Below are positions 38,085 to 47,302 of a stretch of DNA of 64,000 bases, one piece after another. The DNA comes from Parasphingorhabdus cellanae (lineage in GTDB: Bacteria > Pseudomonadota > Alphaproteobacteria > Sphingomonadales > Sphingomonadaceae): assembly GCF_017498565.1 (NCBI RefSeq), contig NZ_CP071794.1:1674001-1738000 (forward strand), given 5' to 3'. Numbering within the stretch: position 1 is the first letter of the stretch; each line of letters opens with the position of its first letter. A program made the translations under genes and the position numbers. The notes under the pieces were generated by a model, which saw nothing but the letters and a program-made list of their open reading frames with translations, searched no databases and had not been told where the DNA came from.

Positions 38085-38524
38085 TTCACCGCCTCTAGTC
38101 GCACCCGCGCAACCGCCAACCCAAACTGCTTCGGCCCAATATCCATAGGAATGACCCGGCCCTTGGTGCCATTACCAACCGGCGGCGAGTAAACCCAGAT
38201 GCGACCGCCACTATCACTCGCCGCCAACCGGCACAGCTTCTTCGCCTTACCCAAATCCCGTTCCACACCCCGCCCTTCTTCAAAGCGAATACCGAGTTCA
38301 AGCTGCGCATGCTTATCGCCGCCTTGCGCCTTGCGGGCCAAGCTGATGGTGGACATTTCGGAATAGGAAGTGGGAGAGGCCAGAGCGGGATGAGGTTGCG
38401 AAATATCTATGCCCATATAACGGGAGGGTGCAACACAGCTGGCAAGAGCGATCGTTGCTCCCAATAAAGCCCCACCGCCGATCAGACGTTGCCAAAATTT
38501 CGAATAGCCCCTCGTCAGATACAC
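38081..38524 (-). CDS. Sel1-repeat lipoprotein of the RTX operon
   Basis: 147 residues with a lipoprotein signal (lipobox LASC, Cys30) and one clear Sel1-like (TPR-type) repeat, GDKHAQLELGIRFEEGRGVE followed by RDLGKAKKLCRLAAS. The tail has VIPMDIGPKQFGLAVARVRL. Sel1 repeats mediate protein contacts, so it may be a periplasmic or outer-membrane helper for the RTX protein. It opens the second half of the operon, 188 bases after the hlyD-like gene, and overlaps the next gene by four bases. Confidence 0.78.
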   Translation of the reverse strand: MYLTRGYSKFWQRLIGGGALLGATIALASCVAPSRYMGIDISQPHPALASPTSYSEMSTISLARKAQGGDKHAQLELGIRFEEGRGVERDLGKAKKLCRLAASDSGGRIWVYSPPVGNGTKGRVIPMDIGPKQFGLAVARVRLEAVK

Positions 38525-38712
38525 AAAGCCCCTTTCTCCCTGAAACAGGAAGACAGTGTTTTTAAGACCCCGATCATTGTCGGTAATTGTGCGACTCCAC
38601 TTGCAAGGCTAACAAGTTTACAGGAATTTACAAGTATGTGACTAAAAAACAAAACATCCATTATGGTTATTTACTGCAAATCCCCAGAATAGCAGGTCTC
38701 TCAATACTTAAC

Positions 38713-40170
38713 TTACCGTTCTCGCCCTGCTTCATCCATAGTCTTGGCAAGGGGGGAGAGGAGATATTGGATGATACGCCGCTCGCCCGTCTTGATCTCT
38801 GCTTGCACCTGTAAACCCGGACCAATGGCCTGGCTCTTGCCATTGATCATCAGGTGGCGCTTGTTGAGCTTGATCCGGGCATCATAGACAAGGCCGAGAT
38901 TTTCATCCTGGATCGCATCGCGGCTGATATTGTCGACCACGCCCTCGATCAGGCCGTAATCGGTAAAGTTAAACGCTTCCAGCTTCACCCGCACCGGCTG
39001 CCCTTCATAGATAAACCCGATATCCTTGTTGAGGATCTGCGCGCTGACCTGCACCTCCGCGTCATCAGGGACGATTACCATGATCGGTTCCGCTGGCTGT
39101 ACCACGCCGCCAATGGTGGTCAGGGTGAGCTGTTGCACCGTGCCATCCACGGGCGAACGGATTTGCTGGAACTCCCGGCGCTTGGCAGATTTGCGCAGCT
39201 CTGAGGCTGCCATGGCTGAACGATCCTCGGCCTCCGCCATTTCCGATACGGCGCCGCGGCCAAAGGCCTGACGCAGCCGCGATATCTGTGCATTGAGATT
39301 GCCGATGGAGGCCCGCGCTTGTGCCGCATTGGCGCGCTGCACTTCGATATTCTGGATATGCTCTACGCGTAGCTGCTCAAATTCCAGCAAACGCAGCCGC
39401 GAGAAATAGCCTTTTTCATAAAGCTCCTTGCGGGCATCCAGTTGCTGATCGAGCAAGGGGAGGGTCTGTTCCAGCTTTACGATTTCAGCCTGCGCTCCGG
39501 CCAGCTCCGCCTGCCGCTCGGCGCGCTGCTGCCGCAACCCAGCACGCTCGGCTTCATATTCGGCAATCGAAGACCGGACAAACTGCGCCTGCGTTGCTGC
39601 AACAACCGGCGGCGTTCCGGGAGGGGCTGTGAAAGCCGCTTTCTCGCCGCGCAGGTAACCCAGCAAAGCATTGTTACGCGCCTGTACAACATCGGCCGAT
39701 AGCAGCTGCTGCGTGCTTTGGGCTTCATCGGCATTGCTGATGGTCGGGTCCAGCTCAACCAGCAATTGCCCCTGCTTTACTTTCTGACCATTTTTCACAT
39801 GGATCTTGCGGATGGATCCGATCTCTATTGGTTGAATGACCTTGCTGCTCGCCGACGGCACCACTTTTCCGGTGGCGGTGGCAACGACATCGACCTTGCC
39901 GATAAACGACCAGAGCAGGGCAATCGCAAATAGGCTGCACAGGATCAGCATCAACCAACGCAAACCGGGACTGGCGGGCTTCTCCATAATCTCCAGGGCA
40001 GCCGGTAAAAACTCATGATCGCTTTGCGGTTTGGTATTTTCATCCGCGACATTTTGCTGCTTCCAGCTTTCCTGCAAGATCATCCAATGGCGCGCTAGAC
40101 CAGGGAAGCGACGCGCGACAAAACCGTCTTTCACAGCTGCAGCTTCTGGGCTGGATTGATCTTCGCTCAT
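38713..40170 (-). CDS. hlyD: type I secretion membrane-fusion protein (HlyD family)
   Basis: 485 residues: a cytoplasmic N-terminus, one membrane span at about 70-90 (GLRWLMLILCSLFAIALLW), a lipoyl/barrel-sandwich half (VDVVATATGKVVPSASSKVI, GSIRKIHVKNGQKVKQGQLL), a long coiled-coil hairpin at about 150-330 rich in Ala, Glu and Gln, and the second lipoyl half with IRSPVDGTVQQLTLTTIGGV. This is the HlyD plan: it spans the periplasm and links the ABC ATPase to a TolC-type channel. Its ATG overlaps the hlyB-like stop (ATGA). No TolC gene lies in the island, so a chromosomal one must be used. Confidence 0.93.
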   Translation of the reverse strand: MSEDQSSPEAAAVKDGFVARRFPGLARHWMILQESWKQQNVADENTKPQSDHEFLPAALEIMEKPASPGLRWLMLILCSLFAIALLWSFIGKVDVVATATGKVVPSASSKVIQPIEIGSIRKIHVKNGQKVKQGQLLVELDPTISNADEAQSTQQLLSADVVQARNNALLGYLRGEKAAFTAPPGTPPVVAATQAQFVRSSIAEYEAERAGLRQQRAERQAELAGAQAEIVKLEQTLPLLDQQLDARKELYEKGYFSRLRLLEFEQLRVEHIQNIEVQRANAAQARASIGNLNAQISRLRQAFGRGAVSEMAEAEDRSAMAASELRKSAKRREFQQIRSPVDGTVQQLTLTTIGGVVQPAEPIMVIVPDDAEVQVSAQILNKDIGFIYEGQPVRVKLEAFNFTDYGLIEGVVDNISRDAIQDENLGLVYDARIKLNKRHLMINGKSQAIGPGLQVQAEIKTGERRIIQYLLSPLAKTMDEAGRER

Positions 40171-42347
40171 GCGCCGATACCCATTTGTTTCTTATAGAGC
40201 ATGGCATAGCGGCCATCCGCTTTGATGAGTTCGTCATGGGTGCCAATTTCGGTAATGTCCCCGGCTTCCACGGTCACGATGCGATTGCACTGACGTACCG
40301 CGGACAGTCTGTGGGCAATAATCATGGTCGTCCGACCTTGCGCGATCTTGCCCAGATTATTCTGAATAATCTCTTCACTCTCTGCATCCAGCGCACTAGT
40401 GGCTTCGTCCAATATGAGGACACGCGGATCTCCAATCAGGGCTCTAGCTATCGCTAGTCTTTGACGTTGGCCGCCAGACAGATTGCCACCACGTTCTTCA
40501 ATGACCGTGTCATAGCCATGGGGCAGTTCCAGGATAAATTCATGCGCGCCGGCCAGCGTTGCCGCCGCGATCACGGCTTCCATTGGGCGCGTAGGATCAG
40601 CCAGCGAGATATTTTCTCGAACCGTGCGATTGAACAGGATATTCTCCTGCAAGACCACACCGATTTGGCGGCGCAACTAGGCTGGATCAACCAGCGCGAG
40701 ATCAACGCCATCAATCAGCACCCGGCCCTGTTCCGGCACGTAAAGACGTTGGACAAGCTTCGTCAGCGTGGATTTTCCGGACCCGGATGGCCCGACAATA
40801 CCGAGCATCTCGCCTGCTTTAACCTCGAGACTGACGCCGCGCAACGCCTCGGGCGCATCGGGCCGATAGCGAAAGCGCACTTTGTCAAACTCCACTCGGC
40901 CAGAGATGGCTGGCAGGCTCGCGCGATTGGGATTATGCTCTGGCTCTGCAGGGGCGTTGAGGACATCGCCGAGCCGGTCAACAGAGATGCGCACCTGCTG
41001 AAAGTCTTGCCACAATTGTGACAAGCGCAAAATGGGCTGCGCAACCCTACCCGCCAGCATGTTGAAAGCAACAAGCGAACCGACGGTCAGTGTACCCGCG
41101 ATAACCGCTTTGGCGCCAAAGAACAGGATCGCCACGGTAGTCAGTTTCGACACTACTTGAATTAAATGGCTGCCCCAGTTGGACAGGATCGCAACTTTGA
41201 AGCCCGTTTGTGTATAACCGGAAAATAGCTTTTCCCATTTGTCTCGCATCTGCGGTTCAACCGCCATCGACTTCAGTGTTCCGATGCCTGTTACGGTCTC
41301 GACTAAGAATGCTTGGTTCTCAGCGCCTCGCCGAAACTTCTCATCCAAACGTGCACGCAGCGGCGGCGTGATGAACAGCGAAATCGCTATGTAGATAGGA
41401 ATTGTGAGCGCCACTATAAGCGTCAGCAAGGGCGAGTAGATGTACATGACCACAAAGAAGACGATGGTGAAGAACAGATCAATCACTACGGTCACGGCAT
41501 TGCTGGTTAAAAACTCGCGGATAGTTTCCAGTTCACGCACACGCGCAACGCTGTCGCCCACACGCCGCGCTTCAAAATAACTAACCGGCAAATTGACGAG
41601 GTGGCGAAACATATTGGTGGATAGCTCCGCATCGACCCGGTTGGTTGTATGCGCAAAAAGCCAGTTGCGGAGCGCTGACAGAAAAGTTTCCCAGATCAAG
41701 ACAACGGCCAGTCCGAAAGCCAGCACTTCCAAAGTCGTCAGCGACTGGTGGACCAGCACTTTATCGATCACCAGCTGGAAGAATATCGGCGAGGCCAGTC
41801 CCATAAGTTGCAGGAAAAAGCTGCCGACCAAGACATCTCGCAAGGCCCGGCGATATTTGACCAGAGCAGGAATGAACCAGCTAATATCGAAGGGACGCTT
41901 GTCGCCTGCAATCTGTTCGCGAGATGTCAGCAGCAAGAGACGTCCAGCATAGGCCTCTTCGAAGGCATCCACCGACAATACTTCGGGACGTTCCGCATCG
42001 CCGCGCTGAATAAGATAGCGCGGACTATCAATATCTTCTTCGATCTTCAGTAGAATGAAAGCTCCGCCCTCAGAAGTCCGTAATATCGCCGGCAACGGGA
42101 TCTTCGAAAGTTCGTCGCGCGAGGCATCACGCAGCCGAGCAATCAAGCCAAGCTTTTTGCCAATCCGCGACAAATGCTCCAGCGTGTAAGGCTCATCGCC
42201 CTTACCGCGATCATGATGGATCTGATGCGGATCAGCAGGCATTCCCAGAAATTTGGCGAGCAATACGAAGCAAGCTAGCGCCGGATCAATCGGTGCCGCC
42301 CGTTCAATAGGTTGATCTATGGTGTGTTCACCTGCCCCGACTGACAT
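40167..42347 (-). pseudogene. hlyB: type I secretion ABC transporter (HlyB type), interrupted by an in-frame TAG
   Basis: The N-terminal part (42347 to 40677) has a C39-peptidase-like domain lacking the catalytic DCG cysteine (ALACFVLLAKFLG), as in HlyB. Six membrane helices (about 160-430) and the start of the nucleotide-binding domain with Walker A (GPSGSGKST, near 516) follow. It ends LVDPA-TAG at 40679-40677. The same frame continues without shift as LRRQIGVVLQENILF, with LSGGQ signature, Walker B (VLILDEATSALD) and H-loop (AHRLS), to 40167. HlyB has DPNWLRRQ at this place, so TGG to TAG is the simplest change. Read through, the protein would be 726 residues. As written the ATPase lacks its signature motif and Walker B and could not drive export. 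Confidence 0.92.
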
Positions 42348-43008
42348 TTTTTATTTGCCCCGCTATACTCAAGCGAAGAATAACTATCAGCGATTATACG
42401 GATTCGCTAGCTAATCTGGCCAGCGACAATCAACTACTTAGATTTACTTCGTTTCTTTTTACATACGAACGCATTTACATCCATTTTGGATGGAAATTAG
42501 GTATTGTGATAGATTGAAGGGATAAAGAACCCTTCTGCAGGACCATCGAAGAGCGGCCATCCACAAAATATTCAGCCTAAGTCAGGGTGAGACTAGAAAG
42601 TCAGCTTTTCTGTTGTCTACTAGAGTCGACTAAACGGCAGCGTTCGAAAGTTGATTGGGAAGCGGATGACCGTTGAAGGTATCAGCCGAGCTGGAAACTT
42701 GACAGTACACCAAACGCAGTAACCGGCGCGGATTTGATAACGATGTGGCATGAAATCATTACAGAGACTGCGCCACGCTGAGGTGGATGCGATATCTCTC
42801 GGTTAGTTTGGTCGTAACATGGGTTATGAAATTTCGAATGCAACTTTAGGGCCTAGAGGACTCGAACCTCTGACCCCATTATTACGAATGTTTGAGTGTT
42901 ACGCCGCAGCACTACCAGCAGGTGGACACCTTGTAGCAACTAACTTCAAAAGAGTTTTTGCAGCTAGTAAATTGGAAGGTATAAATATCTGACTTTATTA
43001 GAAAAAAC
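42348..43008. other. upstream region of the secretion operon at the right end of the island
   Basis: About 660 bases with no convincing gene. It should contain the promoter of the hlyB-first operon, in the AT-rich part around 42360-42530. A short hairpin (CATCCA/TGGATG, 42478-42492) is present. Near 42848-42890 lies a tRNA-like 3' fragment described separately. The last 50 bases are AT-rich and end in the T run that follows tRNA-Gly. Confidence 0.5.
42848..42890 (-). other. tRNA-like 3' fragment (possible remnant)
   Basis: On the minus strand the sequence has a good T-arm (AGAGG-TTCGAGT-CCTCT) followed by AGGCCC, as in the 3' half of a tRNA. No matching 5' half, D-arm or sound anticodon stem is found upstream, and no CCA follows. 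It is probably a remnant of another tRNA 3' end carried as an old attachment site. Confidence 0.45.
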
Positions 43009-43053
43009 TGGAGCGGGCGAAGAGATTCGAACTCTCGACCCCAACCTTGGCAA
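43009..43053. repeat. attR: 45-bp direct repeat inside tRNA-Gly
   Basis: The copy of the 45-bp repeat that restores the functional 3' half of tRNA-Gly at the right junction. It is identical to 18477-18521. In this arrangement the island lies downstream of the tRNA 3' end. Confidence 0.9.
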
Positions 43054-43083
43054 GGTTGTGCTCTACCCCTGAGCTACGCCCGC
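43009..43083 (-). tRNA. tRNA-Gly (GCC)
   Basis: A complete 75-base tRNA on the minus strand. The acceptor stem GCGGGCG pairs with CGCCCGC, the D-arm reads AGCTCAGGGGTAGAGC, and the anticodon arm is CAACC-TTGCCAA-GGTTG with anticodon GCC. The T-arm is GAGAG-TTCGAAT-CTCTT, with T then an encoded CCA end. A T run follows as terminator. It reads glycine codons GGC/GGU and is the integration target of the island. Confidence 0.97.
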
Positions 43084-43328
43084 TCGGCGCCGCTGTGACA
43101 TTGGGTTATACATCGTCGTCATCAGCAGTTGAGGCGCGCGGTTAGCATGCGTTATGGGGTCCGGCAAGCCCCATTTTGCAATCCGTGGCTGCGAAAAGTA
43201 AAAATATGCTTGGCTTTGCCGGGTCGCTCCCCACATAAAGCTCGGATATACAAGAAAACACTGCGCGATTCCTTTTCAAAACAGCCAATGTGAAATGGGA
43301 CTCGGGGCAATAAGTACAGGAGCAGCAA

Positions 43329-44240
43329 TTGGCGACAGCAGGACTGACAGTGGACGAACAAAAAGCAGTTGAAGAATTTCAACAGGCTGTGGTCGCCCCC
43401 AGCATGAACAAATTGGTGATTCTGGACTTTTGGGCTGAATGGTGTGGGCCTTGCAAGGCACTGACCCCCGTGCTCGAAAAAGTCGCTGCCAGTTATGCGG
43501 ATAAGGGCGTGATGCTGGCGAAGGTGAATGTCGATGAGAATAAGTTCATCGCATCGCAATTTCAGGTACAATCAATTCCAACTGTTTATGCAATTTTTCA
43601 AGGCAAGCCGGTGGCTGACCTGACCTCGGCACGCACCGAAAGCCAGCTCGGCCAGATTCTCGATCAGTTGCTGGAGAAGCTTCCTATTGGTCAAGGCGGC
43701 GAGGAGCCCAAACAGGATATCGTTCCGCTGCTTGCGATGGGTGAGGATGTGCTTGGTCAAGGCGATGGTGAACGAGCCGCTGGAATATTTGCGCAAATCG
43801 CTGACATGGCCCCCGATAATGCAGAGGCCGTTGGTGGATTGATCCGCGCCTTGATCCTGGCCGATCATCTACCTGAAGCAGAGGCTGCTTTGGCCGATAT
43901 CCCTGAAGCCATGGCAAGTGATCCCGCCATTGAAAGGGCTAGCTCTGCCTTGGCTTTGGCAAAAGACAAACCAGATGATAGCGAAACCGAAGCCTTGGTT
44001 GCTGCCGTTTCTGCTAATCCGAAGGATCATCAAGTGCGCTTTGATCTTGCCAGCGCGATGATTGCATCGGGCGATCATGATGGCGCAGCGGACCATCTGC
44101 TGACCATCATTGAAGCTGATAAGGAATGGAATGACGGCGTAGCGCGAGCGAAATTGCTTTCGCTATTTGAAGTTGTCGGGCTGGAAGATGAATGGGTTTC
44201 GGCCACCCGGCGCAAATTGTCGGCAATATTGTTCGGATAA
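43329..44240 (+). CDS. thioredoxin-domain co-chaperone-like protein (YbbN type)
   Basis: 303 residues: a thioredoxin fold at about 10-110 with the active-site motif WAEWCGPCKAL, then TPR-like helices rich in Ala, Asp and Leu (about 125-300), matching CnoX/YbbN-type proteins that join thioredoxin to a TPR scaffold. Unlike E. coli YbbN it keeps a full WCGPC pair, so it may be redox-active. It starts with TTG at 43329, supported by AGGAG at 43318-43322. A LON-domain protein and Trm112 follow closely on the same strand. Confidence 0.88.
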   Translation: MATAGLTVDEQKAVEEFQQAVVAPSMNKLVILDFWAEWCGPCKALTPVLEKVAASYADKGVMLAKVNVDENKFIASQFQVQSIPTVYAIFQGKPVADLTSARTESQLGQILDQLLEKLPIGQGGEEPKQDIVPLLAMGEDVLGQGDGERAAGIFAQIADMAPDNAEAVGGLIRALILADHLPEAEAALADIPEAMASDPAIERASSALALAKDKPDDSETEALVAAVSANPKDHQVRFDLASAMIASGDHDGAADHLLTIIEADKEWNDGVARAKLLSLFEVVGLEDEWVSATRRKLSAILFG

Positions 44241-44242
44241 CT

Positions 44243-44863
44243 ATGACTGAAACCAAACGCATCTCGATTTTTCCACTGGCTGGGGCGCTGCTTTTCCCTG
44301 GCATGCATTTACCACTGCATATTTTTGAGGAGCGTTACCGCGCACTGATCAACGACGCGATGGCAAGGGATCGACAAATCGGGATGATCCAGCCAAAAAC
44401 AGATGGCGACATACCCGAATTGTTCGATATTGGCTGTGTCGGCAAGATTGTCGATATCGAAGCGATGGATGATGGGCGGTTTAATATCGTACTGGAAGGC
44501 GTTTCGCGATTCCGGATGATCGAGGAGCTTGATGCATCGACCGCTTTTCGCCAGATACGGGCAGAGATTGAAGAGAATGCGGAACTGGATGAAGTGCTGG
44601 CCAGCGCCGAACGCGCGGCGCTTGAGATTGAATCTCGCAAATTTGCCGATCTTCAGGGTTATCAAGTCGATTGGGACAGTATCGGACGGTTAGATGACAT
44701 GTCCTTTGTCAACGGCATTGCCCAGATTGCTCCTTTCGATGCAGCCTCAAAGCAGGCGCTGCTCGAAATCGATGGTCTGTCCAACCGTGCAGAGCTGATT
44801 ATCCAGCTGCTCGAATTTTTCGGGCGTCAGGATGGCGATGAAGGTCGCGTCACATTGCAATGA
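44243..44863 (+). CDS. LON substrate-binding domain protein
   Basis: 206 residues covering only the N-terminal substrate-binding domain of Lon proteases ([54 protein letters not shown]). There is no ATPase or protease part. Such stand-alone proteins are widespread and of uncertain function, perhaps in protein turnover. ATG 44243 is two bases after the thioredoxin gene's stop; its own stop overlaps the Trm112 start by four bases. The frame extends upstream to 44192, but that would lie inside the previous gene. Confidence 0.9.
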   Translation: MTETKRISIFPLAGALLFPGMHLPLHIFEERYRALINDAMARDRQIGMIQPKTDGDIPELFDIGCVGKIVDIEAMDDGRFNIVLEGVSRFRMIEELDASTAFRQIRAEIEENAELDEVLASAERAALEIESRKFADLQGYQVDWDSIGRLDDMSFVNGIAQIAPFDAASKQALLEIDGLSNRAELIIQLLEFFGRQDGDEGRVTLQ

Positions 44864-45057
44864 AAAAACAGACAGGCGATGAGCCGATCGGGTTATTTGA
44901 TACCAAATTACTCGATATTTTGGTTTGCCCGATGACACGGAAACCGCTGCTCTATGACGCAGATGCACAAGAGTTGATCAGCGAAGCCGCTGGTGTCGCT
45001 TATCCCATAAGGCAGGGCGTACCGGTGATGCTGATAGAGGAAGCGCGAAAGCTTTAG
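44860..45057 (+). CDS. Trm112 family protein
   Basis: 65 residues with the Trm112 pattern [17 protein letters not shown] and [23 protein letters not shown]. In eukaryotes Trm112 activates methyltransferases; the bacterial short form is thought to be a small stability or partner factor. Only one cysteine of the usual zinc-binding set is visible (VCPMT), which is common in the bacterial form. It is coupled to the LON-domain gene by an ATGA overlap and converges with marC by four bases. Confidence 0.88.
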   Translation: MKKQTGDEPIGLFDTKLLDILVCPMTRKPLLYDADAQELISEAAGVAYPIRQGVPVMLIEEARKL

Positions 45058-45671
45058 AAGCTGGCTCGCAGCCCGTCGACGACAAATTGTACCGCCAACG
45101 CACCCAGCAAAACGCCTAGCACCCGGGTGATTACCTGTTCGACCTTGTGACCCAGAATGCGCATCATTGGCCCTGCGAGTAGCAAGCCAATCAAAGTGAG
45201 CATCAATACCGCCGCCAGCGCCCCGAGAATCACCAATGTGCTATCCAAGCCTTCATGACGCGCCATCAGCAACATGACGGCAGCAATCGAACCCGGACCA
45301 GCAATCATCGGCATTGCCATAGGGAAAATAGAGACGTCTTCTATCTCTGGTTTGTCGATAATATCCTGCGCCCGATCTGTCCGTCGTTGCGTGCGCTTTT
45401 CAAACACCATTTCCAGTGCGATGATAAAAAGCATGATGCCGCCAGCAATGCGAAAGCTGTCCAGGCTGATGCCCAGAGCACCAAGAAGTTGCTCACCAAA
45501 AGCGGCGAAAACTGCCAATATGATAGCAGCAACGCAAACGGCGCGAATGGCCATATTTCGACGCTGTTTTGGGGATGCATCACCCGTTAGACTGGCGTAA
45601 ATCGGAGAACAGCCGGGGGGATCAATTACTACGAAAAAGGTAATGAAGGCGGAAACAAACAGTTCAGTCAT
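45054..45671 (-). CDS. MarC family integral membrane protein
   Basis: 205 residues with about six membrane helices and the MarC pattern ([56 protein letters not shown]). MarC proteins were once linked to antibiotic resistance but their function is unknown. It overlaps the upstream lipoprotein gene by four bases and is the last gene of a minus-strand run starting with argB. Confidence 0.93.
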   Translation of the reverse strand: MTELFVSAFITFFVVIDPPGCSPIYASLTGDASPKQRRNMAIRAVCVAAIILAVFAAFGEQLLGALGISLDSFRIAGGIMLFIIALEMVFEKRTQRRTDRAQDIIDKPEIEDVSIFPMAMPMIAGPGSIAAVMLLMARHEGLDSTLVILGALAAVLMLTLIGLLLAGPMMRILGHKVEQVITRVLGVLLGALAVQFVVDGLRASF

Positions 45672-46387
45672 TGGGTCGGCGCTGCAACATTGTCAAAAAT
45701 GATTTCTTCCCATTCGACGCCATTCCACATCCGGACCAACAGCGAGCGCGACTGATCGGCGGAACTTTCAGCGCTCCAGAACATCGTGCGATCAGTCGAA
45801 AATCCGCTCTTATTTTTCTCACCACTTGGCGCAAAGGGTACGATCGGCAATGCGCCCTTTGAACAGGTTGCCACACGGGTAGTAACAAAATCAGGTTCTG
45901 CCAGCGGTTTGTCCAAAGGCACACCGTGATCAAATATCCATTTCCATTCAACATCTTTGCCGCGCAGACGCCGGTTTTGTGCATCCTGTTTTTGCCAGAT
46001 GGTCGTAAAATAACCTGTGCCGCCGGAAGCGCCTTGCCATGCGCCGGTCGCGACGCCCATGCTTCCGTCGCAGGACATGAAAATTTTGTGGGCTTGCCAT
46101 TCGGTCGCCCGCGCTGGATCAACCTTGCCTTTCAACCATATTGGAGCGCTTACCAGTTCCGGCGTAAACATGATCGCATCGGGCGCAGCGGTCTCACGAA
46201 AGGCTGTCCATTGCCCTTTTTCCCGTGCCAGCCGCGCGAATGAAAGCTCGGCTTTGACAATATCGCTGGGGTTGGCCGTCGGCTTACCCACGGCACGAAG
46301 AACACGTTCGCGATCGCTTGGTCGGCCATTGCTGGCACAGCTGGTGAGCAATATAGCTATTCCCAATGCCGCAAATAACTTTTTCAT
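45668..46387 (-). CDS. lipoprotein of unknown function, possibly NTF2/SnoaL-like
   Basis: 239 residues with a lipoprotein signal (MKKLFAALGIAILLTSC; Cys17). The body (SDIVKAELSFARLAREKGQW, TAAPDAIMFTPELVSAP, MGVATGAWQ, GYFTTIWQKQD, WKWIFDHG) has the rhythm of a SnoaL/DUF4440-type fold, where a small cone-shaped domain binds a ligand. No catalytic role can be assigned. It lies three bases after folD and overlaps marC by four bases. Confidence 0.75.
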   Translation of the reverse strand: MKKLFAALGIAILLTSCASNGRPSDRERVLRAVGKPTANPSDIVKAELSFARLAREKGQWTAFRETAAPDAIMFTPELVSAPIWLKGKVDPARATEWQAHKIFMSCDGSMGVATGAWQGASGGTGYFTTIWQKQDAQNRRLRGKDVEWKWIFDHGVPLDKPLAEPDFVTTRVATCSKGALPIVPFAPSGEKNKSGFSTDRTMFWSAESSADQSRSLLVRMWNGVEWEEIIFDNVAAPTQ

Positions 46388-46390
46388 GGA

Positions 46391-47292
46391 TTAGAGTCCT
46401 TCAGGCTTAGCGAGGCCAGCACGCGCAGATGCGGCGACCAATGTGTTGCGTAGTAACACAGCAATAGTCATCGGCCCAACTCCCCCGGGCACGGGAGTAA
46501 TTGCACGGACGTGGTTCATTGCTTCTGCTGTCGCGACATCGCCGACCAACCGGCCTTTTTCCTTGCCGGCTTCGGGAGCCAGCCGGTTGATACCGACGTC
46601 AATCACAACCGCGCCTTCTTTCAACCAATCCCTTTGACCATTTCCGCTCGGCCAACGGCAGCGACGACAATGTCCGCGCGGCGTATCACATCCGGCAGAT
46701 CGCGAGTCCGGCTATGTGCCATGGTAACGGTACAGTTTTCGGCCAGCAGCAACTGCGCCATCGGCTTTCCGACCAAGATCGAACGCCCGACGACCACAGC
46801 ATTTAATCCCGAAAGATCACCGAGTTGATCCTTGAGCAGCATCAAGCTACCAAGCGGCGTGCACGGCGTTAGAGCCTCTTCGCCATTGGCCAGCCGTCCG
46901 GCATTGATCACGTGCAAGCCATCAACATCCTTGTCCGGGTCAATCGCCATAACGACGGCTTTTTCATCGAGATGATCCGGCAAGGGCAGCTGCACCAGTA
47001 TTCCATCGACAGCCTGGTCTGCATTTAGTTTTTCGACCAGCGCAATCAAATTTTCTTGCCGGGTATCAGCAGGCAGTCGGTGCTCAAAACTTTCCATACC
47101 AGCAGCTATTGTGGCCTTGTGCTTGGACGCAACATAGACTTGGCTGGCAGGGTCGTCACCGACCAAAACAACGGCTAGACCAGGTGCGCGCCCTGTTTTT
47201 TCATGAAATTTCGGGACAGCAGCTTTTATCCGTTCTCGCAGTCCTGCAGCGAAAGCTTTCCCGTCGATTATCGCCGCGCCGCCATTGCTCAT
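46391..47292 (-). pseudogene. folD: folD, methylenetetrahydrofolate dehydrogenase/cyclohydrolase, frameshifted
   Basis: The first frame (47292 to 46621) gives the first three quarters of Fol[18 protein letters not shown] with the catalytic YxxxK-type Lys, [56 protein letters not shown]. It breaks at EMVKGIG. The next frame continues without loss as [15 protein letters not shown] and ends with [17 protein letters not shown]. Relatives read [12 protein letters not shown]; one G added to the GGG run at 46630-46632 restores that, giving about 299 residues, the normal length. FolD makes methenyl- and formyl-tetrahydrofolate for purines and formyl-methionine. ATG 47292 is preferred to TTG 47298. 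Loss would normally be costly, so a homopolymer sequencing error is likely. Confidence 0.9.
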
Positions 47293-47302
47293 ATTCAATT
47301 GC

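Larger units (their letters stand above)
18477..43053. mobile_element. genomic island in tRNA-Gly carrying an RTX/type I secretion system
   Basis: The island is bounded by a perfect 45-bp direct repeat made of the 3' end of tRNA-Gly(GCC), at 18477-18521 and 43009-43053. A tyrosine integrase reads inward from the left end, 171 bases from the repeat. The remaining cargo is one block on the minus strand: a type I secretion ATPase, membrane-fusion protein, two lipoproteins, a 5608-residue RTX protein and a toxin-activating acyltransferase. There are no conjugation, phage or plasmid replication genes, so it needed outside help to move or has lost those functions. The integrase is frameshifted at its catalytic tyrosine, so as read the island is fixed in place. 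Confidence 0.85.

Noticed and set aside
40167..40676. A separate small ABC ATPase gene starting with TTG
   Set aside because: It begins in mid-domain, lacks Walker A and continues the preceding gene in the same frame after a single TAG; it is the C-terminal end of the HlyB-like ATPase.
42840..42930. A complete second tRNA next to tRNA-Gly
   Set aside because: Only the T-arm and 3' strand are tRNA-like; no D-arm, anticodon stem or matching acceptor strand could be found upstream.
18477..43053. Prophage
   Set aside because: There is an integrase and tRNA attachment repeat but no capsid, terminase, portal, tail, lysis or phage replication gene.
43152..43571. Minus-strand frame overlapping the thioredoxin-domain gene
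   Set aside because: It is antisense to a clear WCGPC thioredoxin domain and resembles no family.
46391..46624. A separate small folD-like gene
   Set aside because: It is exactly the missing C-terminal quarter of FolD, joined by a one-base frameshift.
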